Assembly (NCBI GenBank): GCA_002342805.1
Contig: DDQW01000036.1
Location: 1-64,000 of the forward strand
From: Clostridiales bacterium UBA2432
GTDB lineage: Bacteria; Bacillota; Clostridia; Lachnospirales; Vallitaleaceae
Direction of reading: 5' to 3'
DNA length: 64,000 bases
In this document: piece by piece, positions 55,249 to 64,000 of the stretch
How the letters are laid out: each line of letters starts with the position of its first letter
Position numbering within the stretch: the first letter of the stretch is position 1
Program-made: the position numbers and the translations under genes
The notes under the pieces: model-generated
The model's database searches: none
The model's input: only the letters and a program-made list of their open reading frames with translations
Told to the model about the DNA's origin: nothing

Positions 55249-57766
55249 TATGACGACAATCACACCATTACTCCTCCTTGTTCCGGTAGGAATCATAATG
55301 GGACTTACATACTATCAAAAACATAAGCGGACCAAACGATTACAGGTTTTATGGTGGATGCGACTCTTAAGTATGCTTTTGATTATACTTAGTTTATGTG
55401 GCATGACTCTTGTGCAATCAGCCAAACACGATGGAACTATTTTTTTAGTGGACCGTTCTGAGAGTATGAATAACTATACGAATGACATGGAAACATTTAT
55501 TCGCGAAGCGCTCAAAGATAAACCGGCCGATGATCTTGTCGGTATTGTAGCTTTTGCCAATGACAGTAAAATTGAAAAACCCTTGCGAGAACAAATTGAA
55601 TTTAACGGCTTTCAGGTGCAATTGGATGATAGCTTTACTAATATTTATCAAGGCTTAGTACAAAGTCAGGTTGTCTTTGATCCGAATATTCGTAAACGTG
55701 TGGTGCTCTTAACCGATGGTTATGAAAATAATAGTGAAGCAGATAAGCAATTACGTGCACTTGCAGATAATGGAATACAAGTCGATGTCGTTTCCTTTGA
55801 GCGACCGAATCAACAAGAAGTACAAGTGGATGATATTTCGCTACCGAAAAGTGCGGAGAAAAATCAGATGATTCAAGTTGAAGCTAGTATTTTGAGTACC
55901 CATGCAACAAGGACCGAGTTGCAAATCTATCTTAACGGGCAACTAAAATCAACAGAGACAATTGAGCTAAAAGCAGGTGAAAATAAGTTTACCTTTATCG
56001 ATGAAATGACAGAAAGCGGTTTGGTTGATTATACAATTGAAGTGATTCCGACCGGAGATACCTATATTGAAAACAATAAACGTTCAGCCTATGTGATTGT
56101 CAATGATTTGCCGACTGTTCTCTTGGTACAAGATACAAATAAAGAAGGTGAAAACTATATGCGACTATTAAAAGATACGGCCCATATAGATTCTGTTGCA
56201 CCTGAAGAAGTTCCCTTGGAATTAGAGAGCTTGCTTAAATATGATGCATTTATCTTAGCCGATATTTCTTTGGAAACACTCTCTCCAAGATTTGTTGAAC
56301 AGCTTGATATACTTATACGCAATCAAGGAAAAGGGCTTCTTGTTTCAGGAGGAGATAACAGTTATGGATTAGGTGGATATTATGACACCTTATTAGAAGA
56401 GATGTTACCGGTACATGTGGATGTCAAATCCAAAGAAGAAAAACCCAACCTAGGCATGATCCTTGTTATTGATAAATCAGGAAGTATGTCTGCCGGTCAA
56501 TATGGTGTATCTCAGATGGAACTTGCCAAAGAAGCGGCCATACGCTCGACAGAGATTTTAGAAGACAAAGATTATCTAGGTGTCATCGCTTTTGATGGTG
56601 AATTTAAGTGGGTGGTCAAGCCGGCGCCAATGGATGAAAAAGAAGACATGCAAGATGCTATTGCAACCCTTGTTCCCGGAGGTGGTACGTCCATTCGACC
56701 GGCACTCAATGCTGCAGTTGAGGCCTTAATTCCTTTAGATACGGCATTAAAACATATTATTCTCTTAACAGATGGACAAGCAGAAAACACGGGATATGAA
56801 TCTATTATCACTACTATAAACGATGAAGAGATAACCTTGTCGACGGTTGCTGTTGGCTCTGGAGCTGATCAGAGGCTTTTATATGCATTAGCTGAAGCCG
56901 GTGGCGGAAGGTACTATGCAACCGATGTCTTTTCAGATATACCCTCGATTTTTACCAAAGAAGCCTTTATGGCGGGAAAAAAATATTTAAATAATGTATC
57001 CTTTCATCCGGACGTGATGAATTCTTCAACACTACTCGATGGAATCACAGGACTACCCACATTGGATGGGTATGTGGCTACACGGGAAAAATCCATGGCT
57101 AAAGTTGTTTTATCCGGTCCGGAACAAGATCCTATCTTAGCGACATGGCAGTACGGACTGGGTCGAACCATGGCATGGACATCTGATATGAAGGGTATGT
57201 GGACCGGACAATGGCTGAATTGGGAACAAAACAGAACATTGTGGAATAATAGCTTGGCGTGGTTAGTGCAACAACAAATCAATCAAGATTATTCTATACA
57301 AACGGACTATGCCAATGGACAGGGAAAGATTACCCTTGAAAACGTTACAGGAGAATCGGTTCAAGAGACAGAACTTTTCGGACAATTAACCAATCCGACA
57401 GGGGAGACAGAAGAAATCGAGTTCAAGGCAGTAGCACCCGGAACATACGAAGGTGTATTTCAACCGGACGGAGAAGGGGTTTATTTGGCCAATATCAGCT
57501 TAGAAGGCGATCAAGACTCGGAGCAACTTTTAGCCGGAGTGATTGTACCCTATTCGCCGGAATTCGACTTTTTTGATCAAAAACGATTGACACCGGAAAG
57601 TATGGTACAACAATCCGGGGGACGAATTATAGAAGATCCAAGTGATGTCTTTAATGGGGAATTGCCTCCGGTTGAAGCCAGTCAAGATGTGTCATCGATA
57701 CTATTAATCATTGGAATGCTCTTGTTTTTAGGGGAATTATTTTTTAGGAAAGTACGTTTATTATGA
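55238..57766 (+). CDS. Double VWA protein with amidotransferase-like middle domain
   Basis: 842 residues. Two N-terminal helices (about 6-22 and 38-58) are followed by a first VWA-like domain with FLVDRSESM (about 69), a beta-sandwich, a glutamine-amidotransferase-like region (about 285-390) and a second VWA domain with complete MIDAS DKSGSMSAGQ (about 411), GGGTSIRP and LTDGQAE. A beta-rich stretch and a C-terminal helix (about 815-835) close it. TAGGAGG precedes the ATG. It is the last gene of the operon and ends base-to-base with the convergent exporter gene. Confidence 0.88.
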   Translation: MHVNMTTITPLLLLVPVGIIMGLTYYQKHKRTKRLQVLWWMRLLSMLLIILSLCGMTLVQSAKHDGTIFLVDRSESMNNYTNDMETFIREALKDKPADDLVGIVAFANDSKIEKPLREQIEFNGFQVQLDDSFTNIYQGLVQSQVVFDPNIRKRVVLLTDGYENNSEADKQLRALADNGIQVDVVSFERPNQQEVQVDDISLPKSAEKNQMIQVEASILSTHATRTELQIYLNGQLKSTETIELKAGENKFTFIDEMTESGLVDYTIEVIPTGDTYIENNKRSAYVIVNDLPTVLLVQDTNKEGENYMRLLKDTAHIDSVAPEEVPLELESLLKYDAFILADISLETLSPRFVEQLDILIRNQGKGLLVSGGDNSYGLGGYYDTLLEEMLPVHVDVKSKEEKPNLGMILVIDKSGSMSAGQYGVSQMELAKEAAIRSTEILEDKDYLGVIAFDGEFKWVVKPAPMDEKEDMQDAIATLVPGGGTSIRPALNAAVEALIPLDTALKHIILLTDGQAENTGYESIITTINDEEITLSTVAVGSGADQRLLYALAEAGGGRYYATDVFSDIPSIFTKEAFMAGKKYLNNVSFHPDVMNSSTLLDGITGLPTLDGYVATREKSMAKVVLSGPEQDPILATWQYGLGRTMAWTSDMKGMWTGQWLNWEQNRTLWNNSLAWLVQQQINQDYSIQTDYANGQGKITLENVTGESVQETELFGQLTNPTGETEEIEFKAVAPGTYEGVFQPDGEGVYLANISLEGDQDSEQLLAGVIVPYSPEFDFFDQKRLTPESMVQQSGGRIIEDPSDVFNGELPPVEASQDVSSILLIIGMLLFLGELFFRKVRLL

Positions 57767-58219
57767 TTATCGACGATGAAAGCGCGGAATAACCGCGCGA
57801 CGACGATTAATAAGTTTTCCCATAGAGGTTGCGATAATAATGCCGGCAGCAATACCAAGGGCAATCAGCAAGGATTCAAAGCCAACGTTTAATGCTTCTT
57901 GGTAATTGGCTTCAATAATTTTTAGCATAGAATAGTAGAGCCCATAACCAGGGACTAAAGGTATAATGCCGGGAATGATGAATGTCGTTGCCGGCATTTT
58001 CATCGTTCGTGCTAGGATTTCGCCAAGAAGACCTACGATAAGAGCCCCAATGAGAGCAGCTCCGATCGTTGAGTTTAAAGTTGTCAAGAAGTATGAATAT
58101 CCAACCCAACCGAGAGCCCCGGCTACACCGGTATGAAGCAAGACACGTCTGGGGATATTAAAGATAAAACCGAAACCGATGACACACATGGTGGCAAAGA
58201 TAAATGCCTTAATATACAT
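57767..58219 (-). CDS. yjjB: ThrE-superfamily exporter, small subunit (YjjB-like)
   Basis: 150 residues with five hydrophobic helices, matching the C-terminal half of the threonine/serine exporter ThrE (DUF3815). TTFIIPGIIPLVPGYGLYY is the conserved core. AGGAGG precedes the ATG inside the upstream gene. It pairs with the DUF1212 protein encoded just upstream. Split YjjP/YjjB pairs have been reported as organic acid (succinate) exporters in E. coli; the substrate here is unknown. Confidence 0.9.
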   Translation of the reverse strand: MYIKAFIFATMCVIGFGFIFNIPRRVLLHTGVAGALGWVGYSYFLTTLNSTIGAALIGALIVGLLGEILARTMKMPATTFIIPGIIPLVPGYGLYYSMLKIIEANYQEALNVGFESLLIALGIAAGIIIATSMGKLINRRRAVIPRFHRR

Positions 58220-59000
58220 AAAGACCTCCTAAGAGCAATAGATTTAACTGTAAAATAATACCAACACCGATGGCAATAGCAGCAGCAACGAGTAGTGCCT
58301 CACTGAGCTTTGACATGCCGGAAACGTAATCTCCATAGATTAGGTCTCGAATTGCGTTTGTAATGGCTACACCGGGCACGAGTGGCATAATACTGCCGAT
58401 AATAATCATATCGATATTGGCTGTAAGACCAAAACGTGACAGAATACCGATAGACAAGAGGGCTAAGCTGGCATTGACTATACCACCAACTAAATTTTTC
58501 ATAAAAGAGGACTTTGATCGGTTAGTCATCACGGTAGAAGAAACCATGACACCTAGACTGACCAGAAAAGCTGCAATAAATTCAAAAAAACTACCACCAA
58601 ATAATAAGGTAAAAAAGCCTCCGGATAAACCGCCAAAAAAAATAACAAGCGGTGCACTAAAGCGTGGCGCATAACGAATTTTGTCTAATTGTTCTTTAGC
58701 GTCATCCGGTGTATATTTTCCGGCAACAAAATTTCTGGAAAAATCATTAATCATTCCAATGGCTTCAAGATCAATATGGATGTGGCGAATCCGTCGCACA
58801 TAAGAGTAATCCCTTGTCTCATGATTATAGGAAACAAAAATACCGGTCGGTATCACAAAACTTTCAACATGAATATCTTGAGAGGCGCATATGCGATTGA
58901 TGGTTTCTTCAACACGATAAGTCTCAGCGCCATTTTCAAGCATGATACGACCGGAATATATTGCGATTTCTAGAACTTGACGAATAGTGTCTTGCATCAT
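58209..59000 (-). CDS. yjjP: ThrE-superfamily exporter, large subunit (YjjP-like)
   Basis: 263 residues: a soluble N-terminal DUF1212 part with MLENGAETYRVEETINRIC (about residues 19-37) and VESFVIPTGIFVSY, then five membrane helices including the IIGSIMPLVPGVAITNAIRD core. The ATG pair at 59000/58997 follows AGGAGG; the second has better spacing. It overlaps yjjB by eleven bases, so the two subunits are made together. Confidence 0.9.
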   Translation of the reverse strand: MMQDTIRQVLEIAIYSGRIMLENGAETYRVEETINRICASQDIHVESFVIPTGIFVSYNHETRDYSYVRRIRHIHIDLEAIGMINDFSRNFVAGKYTPDDAKEQLDKIRYAPRFSAPLVIFFGGLSGGFFTLLFGGSFFEFIAAFLVSLGVMVSSTVMTNRSKSSFMKNLVGGIVNASLALLSIGILSRFGLTANIDMIIIGSIMPLVPGVAITNAIRDLIYGDYVSGMSKLSEALLVAAAIAIGVGIILQLNLLLLGGLYVY

Positions 59001-59077
59001 GGAGCCTCCTTAAAAACGAATCTCTATATTTCTTGTTTCCAATATAGCACAAGTGTCAATAAAATTAAATGAAAAAT

Positions 59078-59108
59078 TTGACTTATAGTTTACTCGAAGT
59101 AGTATAAT
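59078..59108 (+). promoter_or_regulatory. Putative promoter of the second aldo/keto reductase
   Basis: TTGACT (59078-59083) and TATAAT (59103-59108) with a long 19-base spacer, 47 bases before the ATG at 59156. The spacing lowers confidence. Confidence 0.4.
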
Positions 59109-59155
59109 GAGATTAAGCAAGAAAAACACAAGAGTATTTATAAAGGAGGATTTTG

Positions 59156-60007
59156 ATGAAAACATTAACAGATGCGTATACGTTACATAATGGGATAGAG
59201 ATCCCCTGTGTAGGATTTGGAACATGGCAAACACCGGATGATGAGATAGGTGTTGCAGCAGTAAAAAAAGCTTTAGAAGTCGGATACCGCCATATTGATA
59301 CCGCTGCGGGGTATGGTAATGAGAGAAGCGTCGGTATCGCGCTTAAAGAAAGTGGAATACAACGGGAAGAAATTTTTGTAACGTCTAAACTTGATAATTC
59401 AGACCATGGATATGAAGCAACGGTAGAAGCCTTTGAGAAAACCATGAAAGAATTGGATATGGATTATCTTGACCTTTACCTTATCCACTGGCCCAATCCC
59501 ATTAAATTTAGAGATCATTGGAAAGAAGCAAATGCCGGAAGCTGGAAAGCATTTGAAGAATTTTATAAAGCCGGTCGAATTAAAGCAATTGGTGTAAGTA
59601 ATTTTAGACCACATCACATTGAAGCTTTATTGGAAACAGCAGAAATTAAACCTATGGTCAATCAAATCCGTTTGTGCCCAGGAGATATTCATAAAGAAAC
59701 AGTTGAATATTGCAAAGAAAACGATATTTTACTTGAAGCCTATAGCCCCCTAGGTACGGGCCAAGTCTTTGATGTAGCACAGATGAAAGAACTTGCAAAG
59801 AAATATGATAAATCCATAGCTCAAATTTGTTTGCGTTGGAGCTTGCAAATGGGATACTTACCACTTCCAAAATCAGTTAAGCCCAACCATATCGAGGCAA
59901 ATGCAGATATATTTGACTTCGAATTAAACGATGCTGATGTGGAAATGATGGCAAATCTGACGGATTGTTGTGGAAGAGCAAAAGATCCGGATGAAACCAA
60001 TTTTTAA
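59156..60007 (+). CDS. Aldo/keto reductase (2,5-diketo-gluconate reductase-like)
   Basis: 283-residue NADPH-dependent reductase. The catalytic tetrad is visible: Asp and Tyr in YRHIDTAAGYGNE (about residues 44-56), Lys in VTSKLDN (about 79) and His in LYLIHWPNP (about 111). NQIRLCPGD and LPLPKSVKPNHIEAN mark the cofactor side. The start at 59156 follows AAGGAGG. Single gene with its own terminator. Substrate (methylglyoxal, keto-gluconate or others) is not determinable. Confidence 0.9.
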   Translation: MKTLTDAYTLHNGIEIPCVGFGTWQTPDDEIGVAAVKKALEVGYRHIDTAAGYGNERSVGIALKESGIQREEIFVTSKLDNSDHGYEATVEAFEKTMKELDMDYLDLYLIHWPNPIKFRDHWKEANAGSWKAFEEFYKAGRIKAIGVSNFRPHHIEALLETAEIKPMVNQIRLCPGDIHKETVEYCKENDILLEAYSPLGTGQVFDVAQMKELAKKYDKSIAQICLRWSLQMGYLPLPKSVKPNHIEANADIFDFELNDADVEMMANLTDCCGRAKDPDETNF

Positions 60008-60030
60008 TCATATAGTGTGAAAAATTTTGA

Positions 60031-60059
60031 AAAAGAGTTGCATGTGCAGCTCTTTTTTT
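60031..60059 (+). terminator. Terminator of the aldo/keto reductase gene
   Basis: A-run and stem AAAAGAGTTGCA (60031-60042) against TGCAGCTCTTTT (60045-60056), one G-U, with T-run to 60059, 24 bases past the stop. Confidence 0.8.
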
Positions 60060-60060
60060 C

Positions 60061-60089
60061 TTGACGAATAATATAAAATTCGATATAAT
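60061..60089 (+). promoter_or_regulatory. Sigma-A promoter of the MarR-ABC exporter operon
   Basis: TTGACG (60061-60066), 17 bases, TATAAT (60084-60089). The predicted start (about 60096) lies inside the operator that follows. Confidence 0.8.
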
Positions 60090-60104
60090 GTTTGATATCA
60101 AACA
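60089..60104. promoter_or_regulatory. Operator palindrome, probably for the MarR regulator
   Basis: TGTTTGATATCAAACA is a perfect 16-base palindrome that overlaps the last base of the -10 box and the start site. MarR proteins bind such inverted repeats, and the regulator is the first gene of the operon, so autorepression is expected. Confidence 0.7.
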
Positions 60105-60161
60105 GTTAGAAATCTAATCATGATTTTGACACTTAAAGAAATATAAGAAATGGAGAATAAT

Positions 60162-60596
60162 ATGTTAGAGAGGCGACTGGGCTTTGAACTACATTCGTTA
60201 AACAATCTCATTAAACGACGCGTTGAAAGTTCTGAATATTTTAGGCATGTTCAAGAGATGACAGGAACAAATAGCTGGATTATTTCTTATCTAGCGAAAC
60301 ATCAAGATGCAGATATCTTTCAAAAAGATCTACAAGAACGTTTTTCAGTCACGCGTTCGACAGCATCAAAAGTACTCACGCTGATGGAACAAAAAAATTT
60401 AATTAAACGTGAAAGTGTTGCATCTGATGCACGATTAAAAAAAATAGTATTAACAGAAAAAGCGATTCAGATGTATGAAGCAATTGAATGTGAGATTGAA
60501 TCCTTAGAAAAAGAGATGTTGAAGGGATTTTCAGAACAAGAATTACAAGAATTCTACCAATATATTGAACGAATGAAAGAAAATATAAGTTCTTAG
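60162..60596 (+). CDS. MarR-family transcriptional regulator
   Basis: 144 residues with dimerisation helices at both ends and a winged helix in the middle (DLQERFSVTRSTASKVLTLM recognition region, then wing IKRESVASDARLKKIVLT). Start at 60162 with GGAG six bases upstream; ATG at 60150 has no site. It leads an operon with two ABC exporter subunits, a common arrangement in which the MarR protein senses the exported compound. Confidence 0.92.
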   Translation: MLERRLGFELHSLNNLIKRRVESSEYFRHVQEMTGTNSWIISYLAKHQDADIFQKDLQERFSVTRSTASKVLTLMEQKNLIKRESVASDARLKKIVLTEKAIQMYEAIECEIESLEKEMLKGFSEQELQEFYQYIERMKENISS

Positions 60597-60616
60597 AACA
60601 ATGGAGGTAATATATA

Positions 60617-62368
60617 GTGTATAAACGAATACTCAAAAGTATCCGAGAATATAAGAAGGATACAATAAAAACACCGATTTTTGTTATGTTTGAAGTCATT
60701 ATGGAAGTTCTGATTCCTTTTCTCATGGCGGATTTAATTGATTATGGTATTGATGCCGGTCAAATGTCTGTTGTGGTTAAAATGGGGGTGGCTTTACTGA
60801 TCTCAGCTTTTATTTCCCTTGTTTTTGGGGTCTTAGCCGGAAGAAGTGCAGCAATAGCTTCAGCAGGTTTTGCAAAAAATATGCGAAAAGATATGTTTTA
60901 TAATGTACAGACATTTTCTTTTTCAAATATTGACAAGTTTTCCACATCAAGTATTATTACACGGTTAACGACAGATGTCACGAATGTCCAAAATTCCTTT
61001 CAAATGGTTCTTCGTATGGCAGCCAGGAGTCCGATTATGTTAGCGTTTTCCTTAATCGCTGCATTTAGTATTGATGCAAAATTGTCCTTGATTTTTTTAG
61101 CGGCGATTCCGATTTTAAGTTTAGGTCTATACCTAATTATCTCGAAAGCGTATCCGGTTTTTCAACGTGTTTTCAAAAGGTATGACCGATTGAATAACAT
61201 TGTTCAAGAAAATTTAGCGGGAATTCGTGTCGTGAAGTCATATATTCGCGAAGGTTATGAAAAAGAAAAGTTTAAAGAAATATCGAAAGAAATTTATGAG
61301 GATTTTTCTGAGGCTGAAAAAACATTAGCCTTCAATATGCCATTGGTTCAATTTCTTATGTATGCGTCCATGATTTTATTGTCATGGTTTGGTGCGCGTG
61401 CAATTATTGCCAGCGGAAATAATCCGGCCGTGGGATTAAGCACAGGACAACTGATGAGCTTAATTACATATACCATGCAGATTTTAATGAGTTTGATGAT
61501 GTTTTCTTTTGTTCTTGTAATGATTACAATATCAAGGGCTTCTATTGAACGTATTTCAGAGCTCCTTGATGAAGAAAGCGATTTAAAAAATACAGATACA
61601 CCGATTTATGACATCAAAGATGGATCCATTGTTTTTGAAAATGTTCAGTTTAGCTATTCAAAAGATGCGGATAAATTATGTTTAAATGATATTAATCTGT
61701 CGATAAAATCGGGTGAGACAGTTGGGATTCTAGGGGGCACAGGATCGTCAAAAACAACATTGATTCAGCTTATACCAAGATTATACGACACAACAAAAGG
61801 AACTGTCCGAGTAGGTGGGCTTGATGTAAAGCATTACGATTTAAAGACACTACGTGACCAAGTTGCGGTCGTCTTACAAAAAAACGTCTTGTTTTCAGGA
61901 ACCATTAAAGAAAATTTGCGATGGGGAAACGAAAATGCAAGCGATGAAGAGTTGGTTGAAGCATGTAAGTTAGCACAAGCCCATGAGTTTGTTCAAGAGT
62001 TTAAAAACGGGTATGATACCTATATTGAGCAAGGTGGGAGTAATGTGTCCGGTGGTCAAAAACAGCGGTTGAGTATTGCGAGGGCATTGCTTAAAAATCC
62101 TAAGATATTGATTCTAGACGACTCGACAAGTGCAGTTGATACAAAGACAGATGCGCTCATACGACAAGCCTTTATTGAAAAAATACCCAATACAACCAAG
62201 CTAATTATTGCCCAGCGTGTCGCTTCGGTACAAGATGCAGATACGATTATTGTGATGGAAGATGGTAAAATTGCCGGCATCGGAAATCATGACACCTTAT
62301 TAGCAAGTAATGCGATATATAAAGAAGTCTATGAATCCCAAGTTAAAGGAGGAAACAGCCATGAATAA
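60617..62368 (+). CDS. ABC exporter half-transporter, non-canonical ATPase subunit
   Basis: 583 residues: six membrane helices (about 1-310), then an ATPase domain. Two positions differ from canonical ABC: Walker A reads GGTGSSKTT (Ser in place of the Gly before Lys), and Walker B ends ILILDDSTSAVD, with Asp instead of the catalytic Glu. The signature VSGGQKQR is normal. This is the usual picture for the degenerate partner in a heterodimeric exporter; the second subunit is downstream. Start is GTG at 60617 after GGAGG. Multidrug-type export is likely but the substrate is unknown. Confidence 0.92.
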   Translation: MYKRILKSIREYKKDTIKTPIFVMFEVIMEVLIPFLMADLIDYGIDAGQMSVVVKMGVALLISAFISLVFGVLAGRSAAIASAGFAKNMRKDMFYNVQTFSFSNIDKFSTSSIITRLTTDVTNVQNSFQMVLRMAARSPIMLAFSLIAAFSIDAKLSLIFLAAIPILSLGLYLIISKAYPVFQRVFKRYDRLNNIVQENLAGIRVVKSYIREGYEKEKFKEISKEIYEDFSEAEKTLAFNMPLVQFLMYASMILLSWFGARAIIASGNNPAVGLSTGQLMSLITYTMQILMSLMMFSFVLVMITISRASIERISELLDEESDLKNTDTPIYDIKDGSIVFENVQFSYSKDADKLCLNDINLSIKSGETVGILGGTGSSKTTLIQLIPRLYDTTKGTVRVGGLDVKHYDLKTLRDQVAVVLQKNVLFSGTIKENLRWGNENASDEELVEACKLAQAHEFVQEFKNGYDTYIEQGGSNVSGGQKQRLSIARALLKNPKILILDDSTSAVDTKTDALIRQAFIEKIPNTTKLIIAQRVASVQDADTIIVMEDGKIAGIGNHDTLLASNAIYKEVYESQVKGGNSHE

Positions 62369-64000
62369 AAAAGTCAGTCGTGATACAATAAAACGGTTGT
62401 TTACTTATATCAGTGCCTATAAGCTTCAACTTAGTGTGGTTGTCGTATCAATTATCTTAGGGGCATTAGCCAACGCAAGTGCCGCCCTATTTATTCAAAC
62501 CTTAATTGATGATTATATAACGCCCTTACTTCTTGAGAGTGTCCCGAACTTTTCCGGACTATTACGTATACTCGTGTTTATGGCAAGTATTTATATGGTG
62601 GGTGTTGTAGCAACTCTCATTTATAACCGTGTAATGGTTAGTGTTGCCCAAGGCGTACTGAAAAAAATACGCGATGACTTATTTGCAAAAATGCAAACAT
62701 TACCAATTCGATATTTTGATTCCCGGAGTCATGGAGACATTATGAGTCATTATACCAATGATATTGATACATTAAGGCAAATGATCACTCAGAGTCTGCC
62801 TCAATTGTTTTCTTCTGTGGTGACAATACTCTCCGTTTTTTTAGCAATGATGTATTTAAGCATTTGGTTAACCTTTTTTGTTCTTATCTTTGTTGTCTTA
62901 ATCATGCAAGTTATTCGCATTATTGCCGGTCGTAGTGGAAGCTATTTTGTAAAACAACAGCAATCTCTTGGAGATGTGAACGGCTATATCGAAGAATTGG
63001 TGAACGGACTTAAAGTTGTCAAGGTATTTAACTATGAACAAAAGGCAAAAGACGTTTTTGATGAAAAAAATATTGAGCTTTGTGAAAATGCAACTTCAGC
63101 CAACAAATATGCAAATATATTAATGCCAATCATGAATAATTTCGGCTATATCTTATATGTAGCTTTAGGAATTGTAGGTGGTGCAATGGCAATCTCAGAG
63201 GTGACGAATTTTAGTCTTACCGGACGAGATATTATTTCCTTAGGAATGATTGCATCATTTTTACAACTGTCTAGAAGCTTTATTCATCCATTAGCACAAG
63301 TGTCCCAGCAAATGAATGCGGTCATTATGGCTTTAGCCGGAGCAGAACGCGTCTTTGAGCTGATGGACCAAAAAAGCGAAGAAGATCAAGGTTATGTAAC
63401 ATTAGTGAACGCGAAGATTACAGGTGACCAGATTGAAGAAACCATAGAACGAACAGAACATTGGGCATGGAAATATCCACATAAGGATGGAAGCGTGACC
63501 TATGAGGAACTAAGAGGCGAAGTGAATTTTTATGACGTTGACTTTGGCTACAATGCAGATGAACTTGTTTTGCATGATATAAGCCTACATGCCCAACCGG
63601 GAGAAAAAATAGCTCTCGTCGGTGCTACCGGTGCAGGCAAGACGACGATTACAAACCTGATTAATCGATTTTATGATATAGCAGACGGTAAGATTCGTTA
63701 TGATGGAATTAATATTAATAAAATTCGAAAAAGTGACTTGCGACGGTCCCTAGGTGTGGTTTTACAAGATGTCAACCTTTTCACCGGAACGGTTATGGAT
63801 AATATCCGTTATGGGCGCTTAGATGCAAGTGATGAAGAATGCATTGAGGCGGCAAAACTTGCCAATGCAGATCATTTTATTCGTATGTTACCCCACGGAT
63901 ATGAGACCGTTTTATCCGGAGATGGTAACGGTTTATCTCAAGGCCAACGTCAGTTGATATCTATTGCTAGAGCGGCTGTAGCTGACCCACCTGTCATGAT
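62361..64000 (+). CDS. ABC exporter half-transporter, second subunit (3' partial)
   Basis: The open frame starts at ATG 62361 (AAAGGAGG upstream, overlapping the previous gene by eight bases) and runs past the end of the window; about 546 codons are visible. Six membrane helices (through about residue 310) are followed by a short insert (about 350-385), then Walker A GATGAGKTT and the signature LSQGQRQLISIARAA. Walker B would come just after the cut. With its regular Walker A it should carry the normal half of the nucleotide sites in the heterodimer with the preceding subunit. Confidence 0.92.
   Translation, partial: MNKKVSRDTIKRLFTYISAYKLQLSVVVVSIILGALANASAALFIQTLIDDYITPLLLESVPNFSGLLRILVFMASIYMVGVVATLIYNRVMVSVAQGVLKKIRDDLFAKMQTLPIRYFDSRSHGDIMSHYTNDIDTLRQMITQSLPQLFSSVVTILSVFLAMMYLSIWLTFFVLIFVVLIMQVIRIIAGRSGSYFVKQQQSLGDVNGYIEELVNGLKVVKVFNYEQKAKDVFDEKNIELCENATSANKYANILMPIMNNFGYILYVALGIVGGAMAISEVTNFSLTGRDIISLGMIASFLQLSRSFIHPLAQVSQQMNAVIMALAGAERVFELMDQKSEEDQGYVTLVNAKITGDQIEETIERTEHWAWKYPHKDGSVTYEELRGEVNFYDVDFGYNADELVLHDISLHAQPGEKIALVGATGAGKTTITNLINRFYDIADGKIRYDGININKIRKSDLRRSLGVVLQDVNLFTGTVMDNIRYGRLDASDEECIEAAKLANADHFIRMLPHGYETVLSGDGNGLSQGQRQLISIARAAVADPPVM

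Noticed and set aside
1..64000. tRNA, rRNA, CRISPR arrays, insertion sequences or prophage genes.
   Set aside because: Scanning the intergenic regions showed none; no GTTCGAATC-type T-arm within a cloverleaf, no spaced direct repeats and no transposase or phage proteins.

Overview
The window is a stretch of chromosome from a low-GC Gram-positive bacterium, most likely an anaerobic member of the Clostridia. This rests on strong AGGAGG-type ribosome binding sites, frequent GTG and TTG starts, sigma-A promoters with near-consensus TTGACA/TATAAT boxes, lipoprotein-type binding proteins and tight overlapping operons. No rRNA or tRNA gene was seen, so I do not place it more finely. Beta-lysine osmolyte genes hint at a saline habitat, and uxuAB and the glycerate genes at use of plant-derived sugar acids.

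Layout. 1-1.5 kb: PutP-type sodium/solute symporter (minus). 1.6-6.1 kb: ABC export system (ATPase, large FtsX permease, membrane-fusion adaptor). 6.2-8.4 kb: polar amino acid ABC uptake cassette. 8.3-11.7 kb (minus): selD, selU and an MFS transporter, giving selenophosphate synthesis and its use for tRNA 2-selenouridine. 11.8-15.3 kb: Ddl-type ligase, DbpA-type helicase and a GNAT enzyme, overlapping. 15.4-20.4 kb: a long structured leader RNA with a palindromic terminator, then ablA-ablB (N-epsilon-acetyl-beta-lysine synthesis) and a second amino acid ABC cassette. 20.7-25.5 kb (minus): GntP permease, glycerate kinase, CdaR-like regulator, aldo/keto reductase. 25.9-28.3 kb: DegV protein and two small envelope proteins.

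28.3-32.2 kb (minus): a four-gene signalling operon with an RsbW-like kinase, a chemoreceptor with a CZB-like outer domain, a STAS protein and a PAS-SpoIIE phosphatase, which together look like a partner-switching module. 32.4-35.9 kb: GntR/FCD repressor divergent from uxuA-uxuB, with a perfect operator palindrome at the uxuA start site. 36-45.6 kb: a type I restriction-modification island that starts with an unrecognised gene and carries a half-size HsdS, a DinD homologue, HsdM, HsdS, HsdR, a YgjP-type metalloprotease and a YdbC/PC4-like ssDNA-binding protein. 45.9-57.8 kb: one long operon combining an ABC transporter with a MoxR/DUF58/von Willebrand A module. 57.8-59 kb (minus): YjjP/YjjB split exporter. 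59.2-64 kb: aldo/keto reductase, then a MarR-controlled heterodimeric ABC exporter whose second subunit runs off the window.

The main non-coding findings are the ~365-nt structured leader before ablA and two 184-185 bp long-hairpin elements (20376-20560 and 25751-25934). These two sit immediately after stop codons and share an apical loop and a CGAAGTGTT motif, although most of their arm sequence differs. A third large hairpin (45633-45785) may be a distant relative.
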